Shown here piece by piece: positions 17,727 to 26,845 of a stretch of DNA of 64,000 bases. The position numbers were made by a program, and so were the translations under genes. Source of the stretch: Agarilytica sp033852165 (GTDB lineage: Bacteria; Pseudomonadota; Gammaproteobacteria; Pseudomonadales; Cellvibrionaceae); the NCBI GenBank assembly GCA_033852165.1, contig JAWSUZ010000035.1, positions 50,178 to 114,177 of the forward strand, read 5' to 3'. The notes below the pieces were generated by a model. That model was not told the DNA's origin. It saw nothing but the letters and a program-made list of their open reading frames with translations, and made no database searches. Position 1 is the stretch's first letter. Every line of letters starts with the position of its first letter.

Positions 17727-18422
17727 TTACTTGGCTAAATACGCAATTTGAAAGTGTAAGTCTTCATAAACATTCAACACTATCTGCATATCTTGAGTTG
17801 TAGGCTCTTGCTCTTCGCCGTTAACTAGGACAACCGTTCGAACTGGGTAAACGCCTTGAGGCATGCCTTCTGGCAGGGTAAAAGAAAATTCATTATCAAA
17901 GGCTCCGCCTTTATCCGTATCGCCGTTCACGACTTTAGTCAGCGATTTGATGACTTTCTCATCGTCTTCGTTATCAAATATTTCAATGATTTCTTCGATT
18001 TTCACTTCTCGTGAATCACGACCAGGAATAACGGAAAGAGATGTCTTTACTGTCACGGGCTTACCCGCTTCCACAATATCTGAAGGGTGGAGGTTTGCCG
18101 AATATGAGATGAGCTTAGGCTCTTTCGGGAGTTTTTTATTATCTTCTAGGTAAATCTCGATAATTTCATGATCGCCTTTGACACCTATTGAGGTGTATTC
18201 CACCACCATGTCATAAGCAATTTTGGCCGCGACCCCTATCGCAACAATCTTAGCGACAGACTTGAGCCGTTCGATATCTTTACATTTTCCAACTTTAGAT
18301 CGACTTGAGCATTTGTCTGTATCCGGTGCGATGTTATCGACTAGATCTTTAAATCCAAATCCGGTTACCAGAAAAAATGACATAAGGGCGACAAGTATAA
18401 TTCGAGTGTTTTTTCCTAACAT
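17727..18422 (-). CDS. Exported protein of unknown function beside the Ser/Thr kinase
   Basis: 231 residues from the ATG at 18422, chosen because GGAG lies 7 bp before it; longer in-frame starts run back into the kinase gene. It begins with a signal peptide or anchor (RIILVALMSFFLVTGFG) and has two cysteines at about 38-48 (DKCSSRSKVGKC), then a hydrophobic stretch VAKIVAIGVAAKIAYDMVV. A beta-rich C-terminal part follows, with an Ig-like look (GKPVTVKTSLSVIPGRDS, FSFTLPEGMPQGVYPVRTVV). It starts 28 bp after the kinase gene, so the pair is probably an operon and the protein may be a substrate, sensor or partner of the kinase. I do not recognise the family. Confidence 0.6.
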   Translation of the reverse strand: MLGKNTRIILVALMSFFLVTGFGFKDLVDNIAPDTDKCSSRSKVGKCKDIERLKSVAKIVAIGVAAKIAYDMVVEYTSIGVKGDHEIIEIYLEDNKKLPKEPKLISYSANLHPSDIVEAGKPVTVKTSLSVIPGRDSREVKIEEIIEIFDNEDDEKVIKSLTKVVNGDTDKGGAFDNEFSFTLPEGMPQGVYPVRTVVLVNGEEQEPTTQDMQIVLNVYEDLHFQIAYLAK

Positions 18423-18450
18423 GAAGTTCTCCATTAATTTTATTGGGTGA

Positions 18451-20673
18451 TTATTGAATATCAAAACTTTTCTTGAGTCTTGTGATTTCAGCTTTTGCTT
18501 CCGCACGTAATTTTGTTGCTACAGCATAATCGGGTACAAATTCTAATGCCGATTCCGCATTAGCTATTGCACAGGTGTAGTTCTTTTTACCAAAACACTT
18601 ATTAGCTTTGGCAACTAGCTTGTCTGCTTTACTTTGATTCTCTTCTATACGTTGTTGTGAAAACAAAGCCCTTTGGTACAAACCATTCGCATTGGAATCA
18701 ATGGGCTTTATTTTCAGGGCCTTTTTGGCATAACGTATCGAACATTGAAAATCCGACTGATTAAAACAGCGTTCAGATTTTTTATACGCCGAAGAAAACT
18801 GCCGATTACGCTTGGTTTCATTATCTTTGTTTTCTTGTTGGCGAGTTAGTGCTTGCTGTTTGGCCGTTTGCGCGAGGATATTGTCTGGCTGAAGACGAAG
18901 TACTTTATCTGTCGACTGAATTACGCATGTGTATTCTTCTGCCGACAAACAGCCCTCAATCACTTTGAGATGCTGGGTAACTTTTTCGCGAATCTCGAAC
19001 TGCTCAATGCTGTTTTCAATCTCAACAATTTCATTTGCGTTAGGCGACAATTCAACAAGCTTAAGCAGCTGGCTTTTAGCACAAATAGTATCTTTTTTCT
19101 TGCTAAGGCAATTATTGACATTCGTAACAAGTACGCTAATATTTTGCACGAGTAATGCTCTGTTCGCGTCAACAAATAAGGCTTGGGCATCTGTATGCTC
19201 GGGAGCCATTTCGAGCACCGATTTACTACTTTGAACTGCGCACGAATATTTTTCGGATTGGAAACAGTTCAGAGCTTTTTCATAGGTGTGATGGATAACT
19301 TCTGTTAGCTCTCTTGAATCAAATATTAATTTGTAACCCACGCCACACAAGGCAATCACCAATGCGGCACTAAGAATTTTAAATATTGGGAATTTTTTCT
19401 TTTCTGTCAATTCAGACAAGAATTCTTCAATAGAAGCGGTACGATCTTTCCTGTGAACTTTTAAAGCGTTGACCAGCGCTTTCCACTGCCGAGGCTTTAA
19501 GCCGGGAATACGTTTGGGTTCTATGCCTTTTTCGAGGACTTCATCTGCTGATAAACGATCATAGGGATGATTGCCCGCCAGTAATTCATAGGCGATTAAT
19601 GCGGCTGCGTATACATCGTCTCTTGCGTCTGGCGATTCGCATTGAATCATCTCCAGGCTGGCATACGCTGGCGTTAAAGCACCAAGATCACCGGCATCAT
19701 AGTCTTCACTAGCCGAGGCATTGGCTACACGAGCGATGCCAAAATCCAAAACTTTTGCACCATTATCGGTAACAAATATATTACCTGGCTTGAGGTCGCT
19801 ATGAATAATGTCTTTAAGGTGTGCGTATTGTAAGCCTTTACAGTACCCACGAATAATATCGAGGGCTTCGTTTGTTGGGAGTGTATGCCCTTGATTCTCG
19901 CGAAGAACAATATCGAGCCCCTTCCCTACTAACATTTCCATTGTCATGTATATAACATCGCCATCGCGATCAAAGTCATGAACAGTGACAATATTAGGAT
20001 GGGACAATGTATGCGAACGGCTAGCCTCTCGCTGTAAGGTTACAAAGGCGTCGGGATGATTTTTGAAGTCATCATTTAATACCTTAACCGCAACGTCGGG
20101 TTGAAGGTCATTGGCTTCCACCTTACGTAGATCTTTCGCGCGGTACACAGTACCCATGCCGCCAGCACCAAGAGTTTCTTCTAATACAAAGCGCTTATTG
20201 AGGATGATTTTGTCTTCCGCTAAGGCAGTATTTGCTGCTTGCTTCGCCTTCATAAAGCCTGCGCTGTTATCCTGTTTTTGCATTGATTGCTGGATACGCG
20301 TTAGGGCGACTTGCACCTCTGGGTGGTTTTCTGGGGCTGATACCGGAATTGTTAGTCGAGGCTGAGCTATTGTTTTGTCAGGCGCTTTGCCTGCTGTCTT
20401 ATTAGGAGTCTTTTCAGGCCCTTTTGCAGATAAACTTACAGGTGTCTTAATTCGAGTATTTTGAGACGCTGGCTGGGGTTGAGAAGTATTTTTAAGTGGC
20501 TGCTGGGGAGTCCTCGAAGTTGCTTTTGCAGCTATAGCGACAGTTGCATCAATTTTAGGAGAGGAGGCACGCGAAGACTGAACAACGGTGTTAGACCCTT
20601 GTGCTTCTGACTTTGAACCTGATTGCTCTTTTGAACCCGAAGGCTGTTTTGACTTTCCTGTATTCTTATCCAT
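18451..20673 (-). CDS. Membrane Ser/Thr protein kinase with cysteine-paired TPR-like repeats
   Basis: 740 residues. The first 150 are low-complexity (Ser, Lys, Pro, Thr). The kinase domain spans about 161-425: glycine loop GAGGMG (169-174), VAVK lysine 197, catalytic loop HSDLKPGN with Asp293, and DFG at 310-312. The usual Arg before the catalytic Asp is Ser, so it is a non-RD kinase. One membrane segment lies at about 430-449, placing residues 450-740 outside the cytoplasm. That part has five TPR-like repeats, four with C-x7-C and one with C-x8-C (for example CFQSEKYSC, CFNQSDFQC, CFGKKNYTC), probably disulfides. It resembles a receptor kinase; the ligand is unknown. Confidence 0.9.
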   Translation of the reverse strand: MDKNTGKSKQPSGSKEQSGSKSEAQGSNTVVQSSRASSPKIDATVAIAAKATSRTPQQPLKNTSQPQPASQNTRIKTPVSLSAKGPEKTPNKTAGKAPDKTIAQPRLTIPVSAPENHPEVQVALTRIQQSMQKQDNSAGFMKAKQAANTALAEDKIILNKRFVLEETLGAGGMGTVYRAKDLRKVEANDLQPDVAVKVLNDDFKNHPDAFVTLQREASRSHTLSHPNIVTVHDFDRDGDVIYMTMEMLVGKGLDIVLRENQGHTLPTNEALDIIRGYCKGLQYAHLKDIIHSDLKPGNIFVTDNGAKVLDFGIARVANASASEDYDAGDLGALTPAYASLEMIQCESPDARDDVYAAALIAYELLAGNHPYDRLSADEVLEKGIEPKRIPGLKPRQWKALVNALKVHRKDRTASIEEFLSELTEKKKFPIFKILSAALVIALCGVGYKLIFDSRELTEVIHHTYEKALNCFQSEKYSCAVQSSKSVLEMAPEHTDAQALFVDANRALLVQNISVLVTNVNNCLSKKKDTICAKSQLLKLVELSPNANEIVEIENSIEQFEIREKVTQHLKVIEGCLSAEEYTCVIQSTDKVLRLQPDNILAQTAKQQALTRQQENKDNETKRNRQFSSAYKKSERCFNQSDFQCSIRYAKKALKIKPIDSNANGLYQRALFSQQRIEENQSKADKLVAKANKCFGKKNYTCAIANAESALEFVPDYAVATKLRAEAKAEITRLKKSFDIQ

Positions 20674-20832
20674 AAAACACTACTGATAATCCCCTATCTA
20701 TACATTCCGCTGTTTGAATTATTATGCGGAGCAGTATGGTTACACTCTATCTTTCACCCGTCAAGCGCATAGAACGAGTGTTACATGTGTAACACTCTGT
20801 GACGTCATAAACCTCAAAGTAAAAATAGATCG

Positions 20833-21645
20833 CTAGAGATTCAGGAGTCCGCCACACGACCGACAGTAGTCGGCATCATGGTCATGCCCAACTTTCGAAC
20901 AGTTGGGGCACACGACATTCATTCTTTCACGTTGAAGCTCTTGCGCTAATTCAGCCGTAAATATGCCCGTGGGTACTGCAAGAATGGAATAGCCCATCAA
21001 CATGGTGAGTGCCGCGATAAACTGGCCAAGCGGTGTTTGTGGCGTAATGTCTCCGTAGCCGACTGTGGTTATAGTTACGATGGTCCAGTAGATGCTTTTT
21101 GGAATACTGCTAAACCCGTTTTCGGGCCCTTCGACGATATACATTAACGACCCAAATATAGTGGTCATGACCAATACCGATAGAAAAAAGATTAGGACTT
21201 TACGCCGAGCGTGATACATCGACCGCCCTAAGGTGCTGGCTTCTGTCGAATAGCGCACGAGCTTCAGCACACGAAAAATACGCAAGAAACGCATGATACG
21301 TATGACCAACAGGAAGTTTGCGCCTGGGACAAATAGACTCAGATAACTAGGCAATATTGATATGAGATCGATAAAACCATAGAAACTTGTCAGATAGCGA
21401 CGCGGGTTAGGGGAGCAATAGATCCGTACTATATATTCGATGGTGAATAGGACTGTGAGAGTCCACTCAATATAGCGGATCACTTCGTAATATATAACTG
21501 AATAACCCGTTACTGAGTCAGCCATGAGGGTAAAAACACTGACCAATATCGCAAAAATCAGAAAGAGGTCAAAGTTCTTGCCTGCAGGTGTATCCGTACC
21601 AAAGATGACTCGGTACAACGTTTCTTTTAGGTCTTTATTATTCAT
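20833..21645 (-). CDS. Voltage-gated-type potassium channel with C-terminal zinc ribbon
   Basis: About 270 residues from the ATG at 21645 (a GTG at 21666 is possible). The six-helix ion-transport core includes an S4-like helix with regularly spaced arginines (RIMRFLRIFRVLKLVRY) and the selectivity filter TVGYGD followed by TP. It would conduct potassium across the inner membrane. The C-terminus is a cytoplasmic zinc-ribbon-like motif, CPNC, then CRSCG about 16 residues later, which may be regulatory. It is divergently oriented to the SUI1-like gene. Confidence 0.88.
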   Translation of the reverse strand: MNNKDLKETLYRVIFGTDTPAGKNFDLFLIFAILVSVFTLMADSVTGYSVIYYEVIRYIEWTLTVLFTIEYIVRIYCSPNPRRYLTSFYGFIDLISILPSYLSLFVPGANFLLVIRIMRFLRIFRVLKLVRYSTEASTLGRSMYHARRKVLIFFLSVLVMTTIFGSLMYIVEGPENGFSSIPKSIYWTIVTITTVGYGDITPQTPLGQFIAALTMLMGYSILAVPTGIFTAELAQELQRERMNVVCPNCSKVGHDHDADYCRSCGGLLNL

Positions 21646-21695
21646 TGGATTCCAATCGCGATACACTAGCTAGCTTCTGCAAACCTTAACATTAG

Positions 21696-22031
21696 ATGAT
21701 CATGAAGAAAAACAGCAGGCTGGTCTATTCCACAGATATCGGGCGTATTAGGCCTGAAAAAGAGGCTGACGATATATCCACAGCCTCTGCTGACGGAGTC
21801 ATTCGTGTTAGCAGGGAGACTAAAGGTCGAAACGGGAAAGGCGTAACCATCGCTTCAGGTTTTGACATGACAGCTGACGAGCTGAAGAAGTTTGCCAAAA
21901 AACTCAAGCAGGTATGCGGCACTGGAGGAACAGCTAAAGAAGGCCGTATTGAAATCCAGGGTGATCAGCGTGAGAAGATTGTGGAATATTTAACGAAGGA
22001 AGGATTTTCGGCTAAGCGATCGGGAGGGTAA
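21696..22031 (+). CDS. yciH: SUI1/eIF1-family protein YciH
   Basis: 111 residues of the SUI1 family. It opens with the bacterial YciH-type SRLVYSTDIGRI and then has the eIF1 core: VIRVSRETKGRNGKGVTIASGFD, a Gly-rich VCGTGGTAKEG and IEIQGDQREKIVEYL. It is thought to influence translation start-site fidelity. A second ATG at 21702 is an equally good start. It is convergent with der. Confidence 0.9.
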   Translation: MIMKKNSRLVYSTDIGRIRPEKEADDISTASADGVIRVSRETKGRNGKGVTIASGFDMTADELKKFAKKLKQVCGTGGTAKEGRIEIQGDQREKIVEYLTKEGFSAKRSGG

Positions 22032-22035
22032 CAAG

Positions 22036-22095
22036 CACATCAAAAAACAAAGCTATTCGCGTTCATCCAAATTGAAAAGGACTCCCACGAATAGC
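22036..22095 (-). terminator. Terminator at the end of the der operon
   Basis: An 8-bp stem (22052-22059 GCTATTCG with 22088-22095 CGAATAGC) with a long loop is followed on the minus strand by TTTGTTTTTT. It lies 10 bp past the der stop, between convergent genes. Confidence 0.55.
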
Positions 22096-22104
22096 AACAA
22101 TTTC

Positions 22105-23514
22105 TTATTTTTTGGAAGACCGTTTCGCCTTCTGCTTCACTTGCTTTTGAAGCATTTTCTTTTTGCTCAACGGACGTTCGTTCATTTTATTTTTACGTTC
22201 AGCAAAAGGATTCTCGCCAGACTTAAACTCAATGCGAATCGGTGTTCCGTGTAATTTAAGCGCGCGTCGGAAAGTCTTTTCCAAAAACTTTGTATAATGC
22301 TGCGGCACATCTTTAGTTTGGTTGCCATGAATTACGATAATTGGTGGGTTGTGGCCACCCGCATGCGCGTAACGCAATTTGATTCGACGACCACGAACAA
22401 GTGGCGGTTGATGTGTCGATACCGCATCTTCCAATATTTTGGTCAGATGACTGGAGGAGAAGCGTTCAGTTGCGCTTTGATAGGCTTTCTCTACTGATTT
22501 ATAGAGATGGCCAACGCCAGTGCCGTGCTTAGCCGAAATAAAATGCATGTCTGCAAAGTCGACAAAACGAAGGCGCCGTAGCAGTTCATTTTTAACGTAT
22601 TGCTTGTGCTCTTCTTCTAGACCATCCCACTTATTAATACCGATCACTAATGCCCGACCGGCATCGATGGCGTGCCCCATGATATGGAGATCTTGATCGA
22701 CAACGCCTTCTATTGCGTCAATCAATAGAATAACGACGTTGGCATCATCTATCGCCCGAAGGGTTTTAATTATGGAGAATTTTTCGACCGTCAGTGTGAC
22801 GTTTTTACGACGACGAACACCAGCGGTGTCGATAATCGTATACGGCGTACCATTACGTTCGTATTGAATATAGATGCTATCGCGGGTTGTACCAGGCTCA
22901 TCATAAACAACCACTCGATCTTCACCGAGCAAGCGATTAACCAAGGTCGATTTGCCGACATTCGGCCGGCCAATGATGGCCATTTTAAGACCCCGAGGTT
23001 CAACTGGTGTCGCGCCTTCTTGTTCTGGGATTTCACCCAAAACAAATTCCATCAAGGCTTTCACTCCTCGACCATGGGAAGAAGCTATGCCGTGAACATC
23101 ACCTAATCCCAACTCGAAAAATGGCGAAATACAGACATCATGATCCAGTCCGTCGATTTTATTGGCAACGATATGGACGTTTTTATTCTGAATTCTCAGA
23201 TGATTAGCGATTTCTCGATCGGCCAGCATTAGGCCATCTCGACAATCCACCAAAAACAAGACGATATCAGCTTCAACTATGGCCAAACGTGACTGTTCGG
23301 CCATGGCCTCGTCAATGCCTTCTTCTTCGCCACTAATACCACCGGTATCGATGACGATGCATTTTTTGCCTTGTATCGTGGCCTCACCATATTTACGGTC
23401 CCGGGTAAGTCCAGAATAGTCGGCGACAAGGGCATCTCGAGAACCAACGAGACGATTAAATAACGTTGACTTACCAACGTTGGGGCGCCCTACAAGGGCG
23501 ATAGTGGGTATCAT
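22105..23514 (-). CDS. der: GTPase Der (EngA), 50S ribosome assembly
   Basis: 469 residues with two consecutive GTPase domains, the hallmark of Der. The first P-loop GRPNVGKST is at 9-17 with DTGG at 56-59 and NKID at 118-121. The second GRPNVGKST is at 182-190 with DTAG near 229 and a later NKWD. A KH-like domain and a Lys-rich tail (KKKMLQKQVKQKAKRSSKK) follow. It is needed for late 50S subunit maturation. It is last in the bamB-side operon, 21 bp after bamB. Confidence 0.98.
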   Translation of the reverse strand: MIPTIALVGRPNVGKSTLFNRLVGSRDALVADYSGLTRDRKYGEATIQGKKCIVIDTGGISGEEEGIDEAMAEQSRLAIVEADIVLFLVDCRDGLMLADREIANHLRIQNKNVHIVANKIDGLDHDVCISPFFELGLGDVHGIASSHGRGVKALMEFVLGEIPEQEGATPVEPRGLKMAIIGRPNVGKSTLVNRLLGEDRVVVYDEPGTTRDSIYIQYERNGTPYTIIDTAGVRRRKNVTLTVEKFSIIKTLRAIDDANVVILLIDAIEGVVDQDLHIMGHAIDAGRALVIGINKWDGLEEEHKQYVKNELLRRLRFVDFADMHFISAKHGTGVGHLYKSVEKAYQSATERFSSSHLTKILEDAVSTHQPPLVRGRRIKLRYAHAGGHNPPIIVIHGNQTKDVPQHYTKFLEKTFRRALKLHGTPIRIEFKSGENPFAERKNKMNERPLSKKKMLQKQVKQKAKRSSKK

Positions 23515-23535
23515 TCAGAGTTCACAACAGATTGA

Positions 23536-24711
23536 TTAACGCGAGGATAGCGCGTAAGCGCTCAATTTTCCATCATCGCTAAGAATATAAAGTTTTCCAA
23601 GGTGGGCTAACAAAGGAGCATGAAAGCCATCACCGGCAGGTTTAAAACGGTCAACGAAGCTTCCATCTTGTTGAGAAATCAGGTGTAAATATCCGTCACC
23701 ATCGATAGCCGCGATGTAGCGACCAATAGCCGTTGGCGCACCTAATTCACGATTAAGAAGCGCATCAAGCTCCCAAATCACCTCACCATTTTTTGCATTA
23801 TAAGCAATAAGGTGAGACTTATCGGTACTGACAAAAACTTTTCCACTGGCTATCGCCAAGCTACTGTAGGTCGACAATTCTTGCTTCCAAACAGGGTTAC
23901 CTTGGGCTTTAGCAAAAGCAAATATATTGCCTTGATAGCTTCCAGAATAAACCAAACCGTCATTTACAATCGGGCTGCCATCGATATCGACAATACGTTC
24001 TAGATCGGTTTTACCTTTTGGATGGCTAACACGAGCCTCCCAGGTACGCGAACCATCAGCAAGAGAGAAACTAACCAATTGGCCATTATCAAAAGCACAG
24101 AGAACTTGTGTTCCATCTATCACTGGTGAAGAAGTTCCACGAAGACTCAGGACAGGGGTTATATGGTCGTATGACCAACGCCTTTCGCCTGTTTTGGTGT
24201 CAAAAGCAAAAACCCTCGCATCAATGGTTTGAACAATAACGACTGTTGCACTAACGGCAGGAGCAGATAAAATTTCTGAGCTAACCTGGGCAGTCCAAAC
24301 AACTTCACCATTTGCAGTATTCAGAGCGATAACGGTACCGTCTAAAGTACCGACAACAGCTGTACCGTGATAGGCACCAACACCACCAGAAATTTGCGCA
24401 TCAGTATCGGTTTTCCATTTTTTGTCGCCGCTTTCAAGATCAAACGCTAAGACGTCGCCACTTTCATTCGCCACATAAATCGAGTCGTTAACAATAGCCG
24501 GCTCAAGTCGTAGATACTCTCGTGCACTGCCACCACCGGCACTTACTTTCCACAAACGAGTGGCTTTTAGCGTCGATTCAAACTTAACTAATTTTGCAGC
24601 TTTTGCCGCTTCTTTCTTGAGTTCCTTTGCGTCTTTTTCTTTATTGGACGCACAGCCAATAAACTGAGAAGCCAGAAGGGAAACAAGTAATAGGGATACA
24701 ACTCGCCGCAT
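23536..24711 (-). CDS. bamB: Outer membrane assembly lipoprotein BamB
   Basis: 391 residues. The signal peptide ends in a lipobox FIGC (Cys20), so the protein is lipid-anchored on the periplasmic face of the outer membrane. Repeated PQQ-like propeller blades are visible (for example GDVLAFDLESGDKKWKTD, GTVIALNTANGEVVW, RVFAFDTKTGERRWSYD), giving an eight-blade beta-propeller. It is part of the BAM complex that inserts beta-barrel proteins. Its start overlaps the yfgM stop by one base. Confidence 0.96.
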   Translation of the reverse strand: MRRVVSLLLVSLLASQFIGCASNKEKDAKELKKEAAKAAKLVKFESTLKATRLWKVSAGGGSAREYLRLEPAIVNDSIYVANESGDVLAFDLESGDKKWKTDTDAQISGGVGAYHGTAVVGTLDGTVIALNTANGEVVWTAQVSSEILSAPAVSATVVIVQTIDARVFAFDTKTGERRWSYDHITPVLSLRGTSSPVIDGTQVLCAFDNGQLVSFSLADGSRTWEARVSHPKGKTDLERIVDIDGSPIVNDGLVYSGSYQGNIFAFAKAQGNPVWKQELSTYSSLAIASGKVFVSTDKSHLIAYNAKNGEVIWELDALLNRELGAPTAIGRYIAAIDGDGYLHLISQQDGSFVDRFKPAGDGFHAPLLAHLGKLYILSDDGKLSAYALSSR

Positions 24712-25508
24712 TAAGAATTCTCCGCCGTCTCTTCAGCAGCATCAGATGTTGCAGGCGCTTCAGCTTCTTCTGGCTCAGCTGTTTCCACTACAGCTGTTTC
24801 TTCGACTACAGCTGTTTCTTCGACTACAGCTGCTGCTTGTAAGCTGCCGGCAACAAGATCTGCGCCATCTAATTTGATCTGTAAAATACTACGTCGTTGA
24901 TATTCTTGAGGCGTTAGACCATCGATAGCTTCTTGAAAAGCGGTTTTAGCTGCATCAGTTTTACCTTGTGTGGCAAGAACATCGCCACGTATTTCTGCGA
25001 ATAATGATGCGTATTCAGAACCACCTGCTGAGCTTACGAGACTTAGAGCACCGTCCAAATCACCTAAAGCCGATTTAACGCGCGCAAGGCGAGATTTTGC
25101 AAGTTCTTGCACGGCATTATTTGCACCACCGTCTACTACTCGCTGCAAATAACCTTCGGCTGCGGATAGGTCTTTCGCATCCATAGATAGACGAGCAAGA
25201 ATCAAGTTAGCATTATCGGCGTACAAAGACCCTTCATGGTCCTGCACCAATTTTGTAGCCAAAACAGTAGCATCGGATCGCTTATCATCAGAGAGTTCCG
25301 CCCCTGGTGCAACATCCATCGTGTTAATGAGGGCGCTATATTGCTCGCCACCGATCGCGGCTTTTTCAGCTTGCATATCTTCCCACACGTTCAAGCTGTA
25401 ATAGCCACCTGCAACGGCGACAACAGGAATCAATACAGATTTCCAATAGCGCTTACACCAGTCTTTTAACGCCGCGATTTGTTCTTCTTCTGTTAAATGG
25501 TCTGCCAC
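24711..25508 (-). CDS. yfgM: YfgM-family TPR ancillary SecYEG translocon subunit
   Basis: 265 residues. A short cytoplasmic N-terminus is followed by one membrane helix (about 22-40) and a periplasmic helical TPR-like domain (KSRLARVKSALGDLDGAL and similar). It is a known companion of the Sec translocon and periplasmic chaperones. The C-terminus has a tandem VVEETA repeat (DNA repeat around 24780-24835) and an acidic, Ala/Glu-rich tail unusual for the family. It lies between hisS and bamB in the conserved order. Confidence 0.93.
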   Translation of the reverse strand: MADHLTEEEQIAALKDWCKRYWKSVLIPVVAVAGGYYSLNVWEDMQAEKAAIGGEQYSALINTMDVAPGAELSDDKRSDATVLATKLVQDHEGSLYADNANLILARLSMDAKDLSAAEGYLQRVVDGGANNAVQELAKSRLARVKSALGDLDGALSLVSSAGGSEYASLFAEIRGDVLATQGKTDAAKTAFQEAIDGLTPQEYQRRSILQIKLDGADLVAGSLQAAAVVEETAVVEETAVVETAEPEEAEAPATSDAAEETAENS

Positions 25509-25536
25509 TGGGTTCTCCTAATGATCACTATCGATC

Positions 25537-26814
25537 TTAACTTAATATATTAATGATTTCGTCAAACTTGACGGTATGTTGCTGTTTGTCTTCGCGTAGA
25601 TACTTCACTGAAACTACGCCTTCTTCGGCTTCATTTTCACCTAAAATTAACGCGATTTCTGCGCCGCTTTTATCCGCTTTTTTCATTTGGCTTTTAAAGC
25701 TACCGCCACCACAATGCATTTGCAGGCGCAAATACGGTAATGACGAGCGAATATGCTCAGAAATCTGAAATGCTTTTTCTTGCACGTCCCCCGCAACGAC
25801 TAGATAGACGTCCGCAGATCGAAAAATATCCTTCGGAACAACATTTAATTCTTGAATCAAAAGAATCAGTCGCTCAATCCCCATTGCAAAACCAACTGCT
25901 GGTGTCGGTTTGCCACCGAGTTCTTCAACTAAACCATCGTAGCGGCCACCCGCACATATTGTGCCCTGAGCACCCAGCTTAGTTGTCACCCATTCAAAAA
26001 CTGTTTTACCGTAATAATCCAAGCCACGAACTAAACGCGGATTGATTGTGTACGCAATGCCCTGGCTGTCCAATAGGGATTTGAGCTGAGAAAAATGAGC
26101 TTCTGACTCATCATCCAAGTAGTCCATCAGGCTTGGAGCATCATTCAAAATAGTTTGCGTTTCAGCGTTCTTACTGTCGAGTACACGCAGTGGATTACGA
26201 TCAATTCGGCTGAGGCTATCCTCATCAAGCGAGTCTCTGTGCTGATTAAGAAACTCAACTAAAGCCGTTCGGTAGTTCGCTCTAGACTCGCTTGTACCCA
26301 AGGTATTAATTTGCAATTCTACAACATCATCAATACCCAACTCTTTCCAAAGCTTGGCAGTGATTAGAAGTAACTCGACGTCGATATCTGGGCCTTCTAG
26401 CCCAAATGTTTCAACTCCAATTTGATGAAATTGACGTAAGCGACCTTTTTGAGGACGTTCGTGACGAAACATTGGACCGGTGTACCAAAGTTTTTGCACC
26501 TGGTTTGCGCGGTCAAATAAGAGTTTGTTTTGCTCACATGCACGGACACAGCTAGCGGTTCCTTCTGGACGCATGGTGAGGCTATCGCCACCTTTGTCAG
26601 TAAAAGTGTACATTTCCTTCTCGACAATATCGGTCACTTCACCGATACCGCGCTTAAAAAGAGCTGTCTTCTCTAATATGGGAAAACGAATTTCCTGATA
26701 ACCGTAACATTGCAGGATATCAATAACCGTAGACTCCAGGTATTGCCAAACTGGCGACTCTGAAGGCAGTAAGTCATTCATACCTTTAACGGCTTGTATA
26801 TTGTTTGACCCCAT
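25537..26814 (-). CDS. hisS: Histidyl-tRNA synthetase
   Basis: 425 residues, normal length for a class II HisRS. Motif 2 is at FRHERPQKGRLRQFHQ, the histidine-binding motifs LVRGLDYYGKTVFEW and AGGRYDGLVEELGG are present, and motif 3 is GFAMGIERL. An anticodon-binding domain occupies about the last 90 residues. It charges tRNA-His. It sits between ispG and yfgM. Confidence 0.98.
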   Translation of the reverse strand: MGSNNIQAVKGMNDLLPSESPVWQYLESTVIDILQCYGYQEIRFPILEKTALFKRGIGEVTDIVEKEMYTFTDKGGDSLTMRPEGTASCVRACEQNKLLFDRANQVQKLWYTGPMFRHERPQKGRLRQFHQIGVETFGLEGPDIDVELLLITAKLWKELGIDDVVELQINTLGTSESRANYRTALVEFLNQHRDSLDEDSLSRIDRNPLRVLDSKNAETQTILNDAPSLMDYLDDESEAHFSQLKSLLDSQGIAYTINPRLVRGLDYYGKTVFEWVTTKLGAQGTICAGGRYDGLVEELGGKPTPAVGFAMGIERLILLIQELNVVPKDIFRSADVYLVVAGDVQEKAFQISEHIRSSLPYLRLQMHCGGGSFKSQMKKADKSGAEIALILGENEAEEGVVSVKYLREDKQQHTVKFDEIINILS

Positions 26815-26845
26815 GATTTAAATAATTTCTGTCGTAATTTTATAA

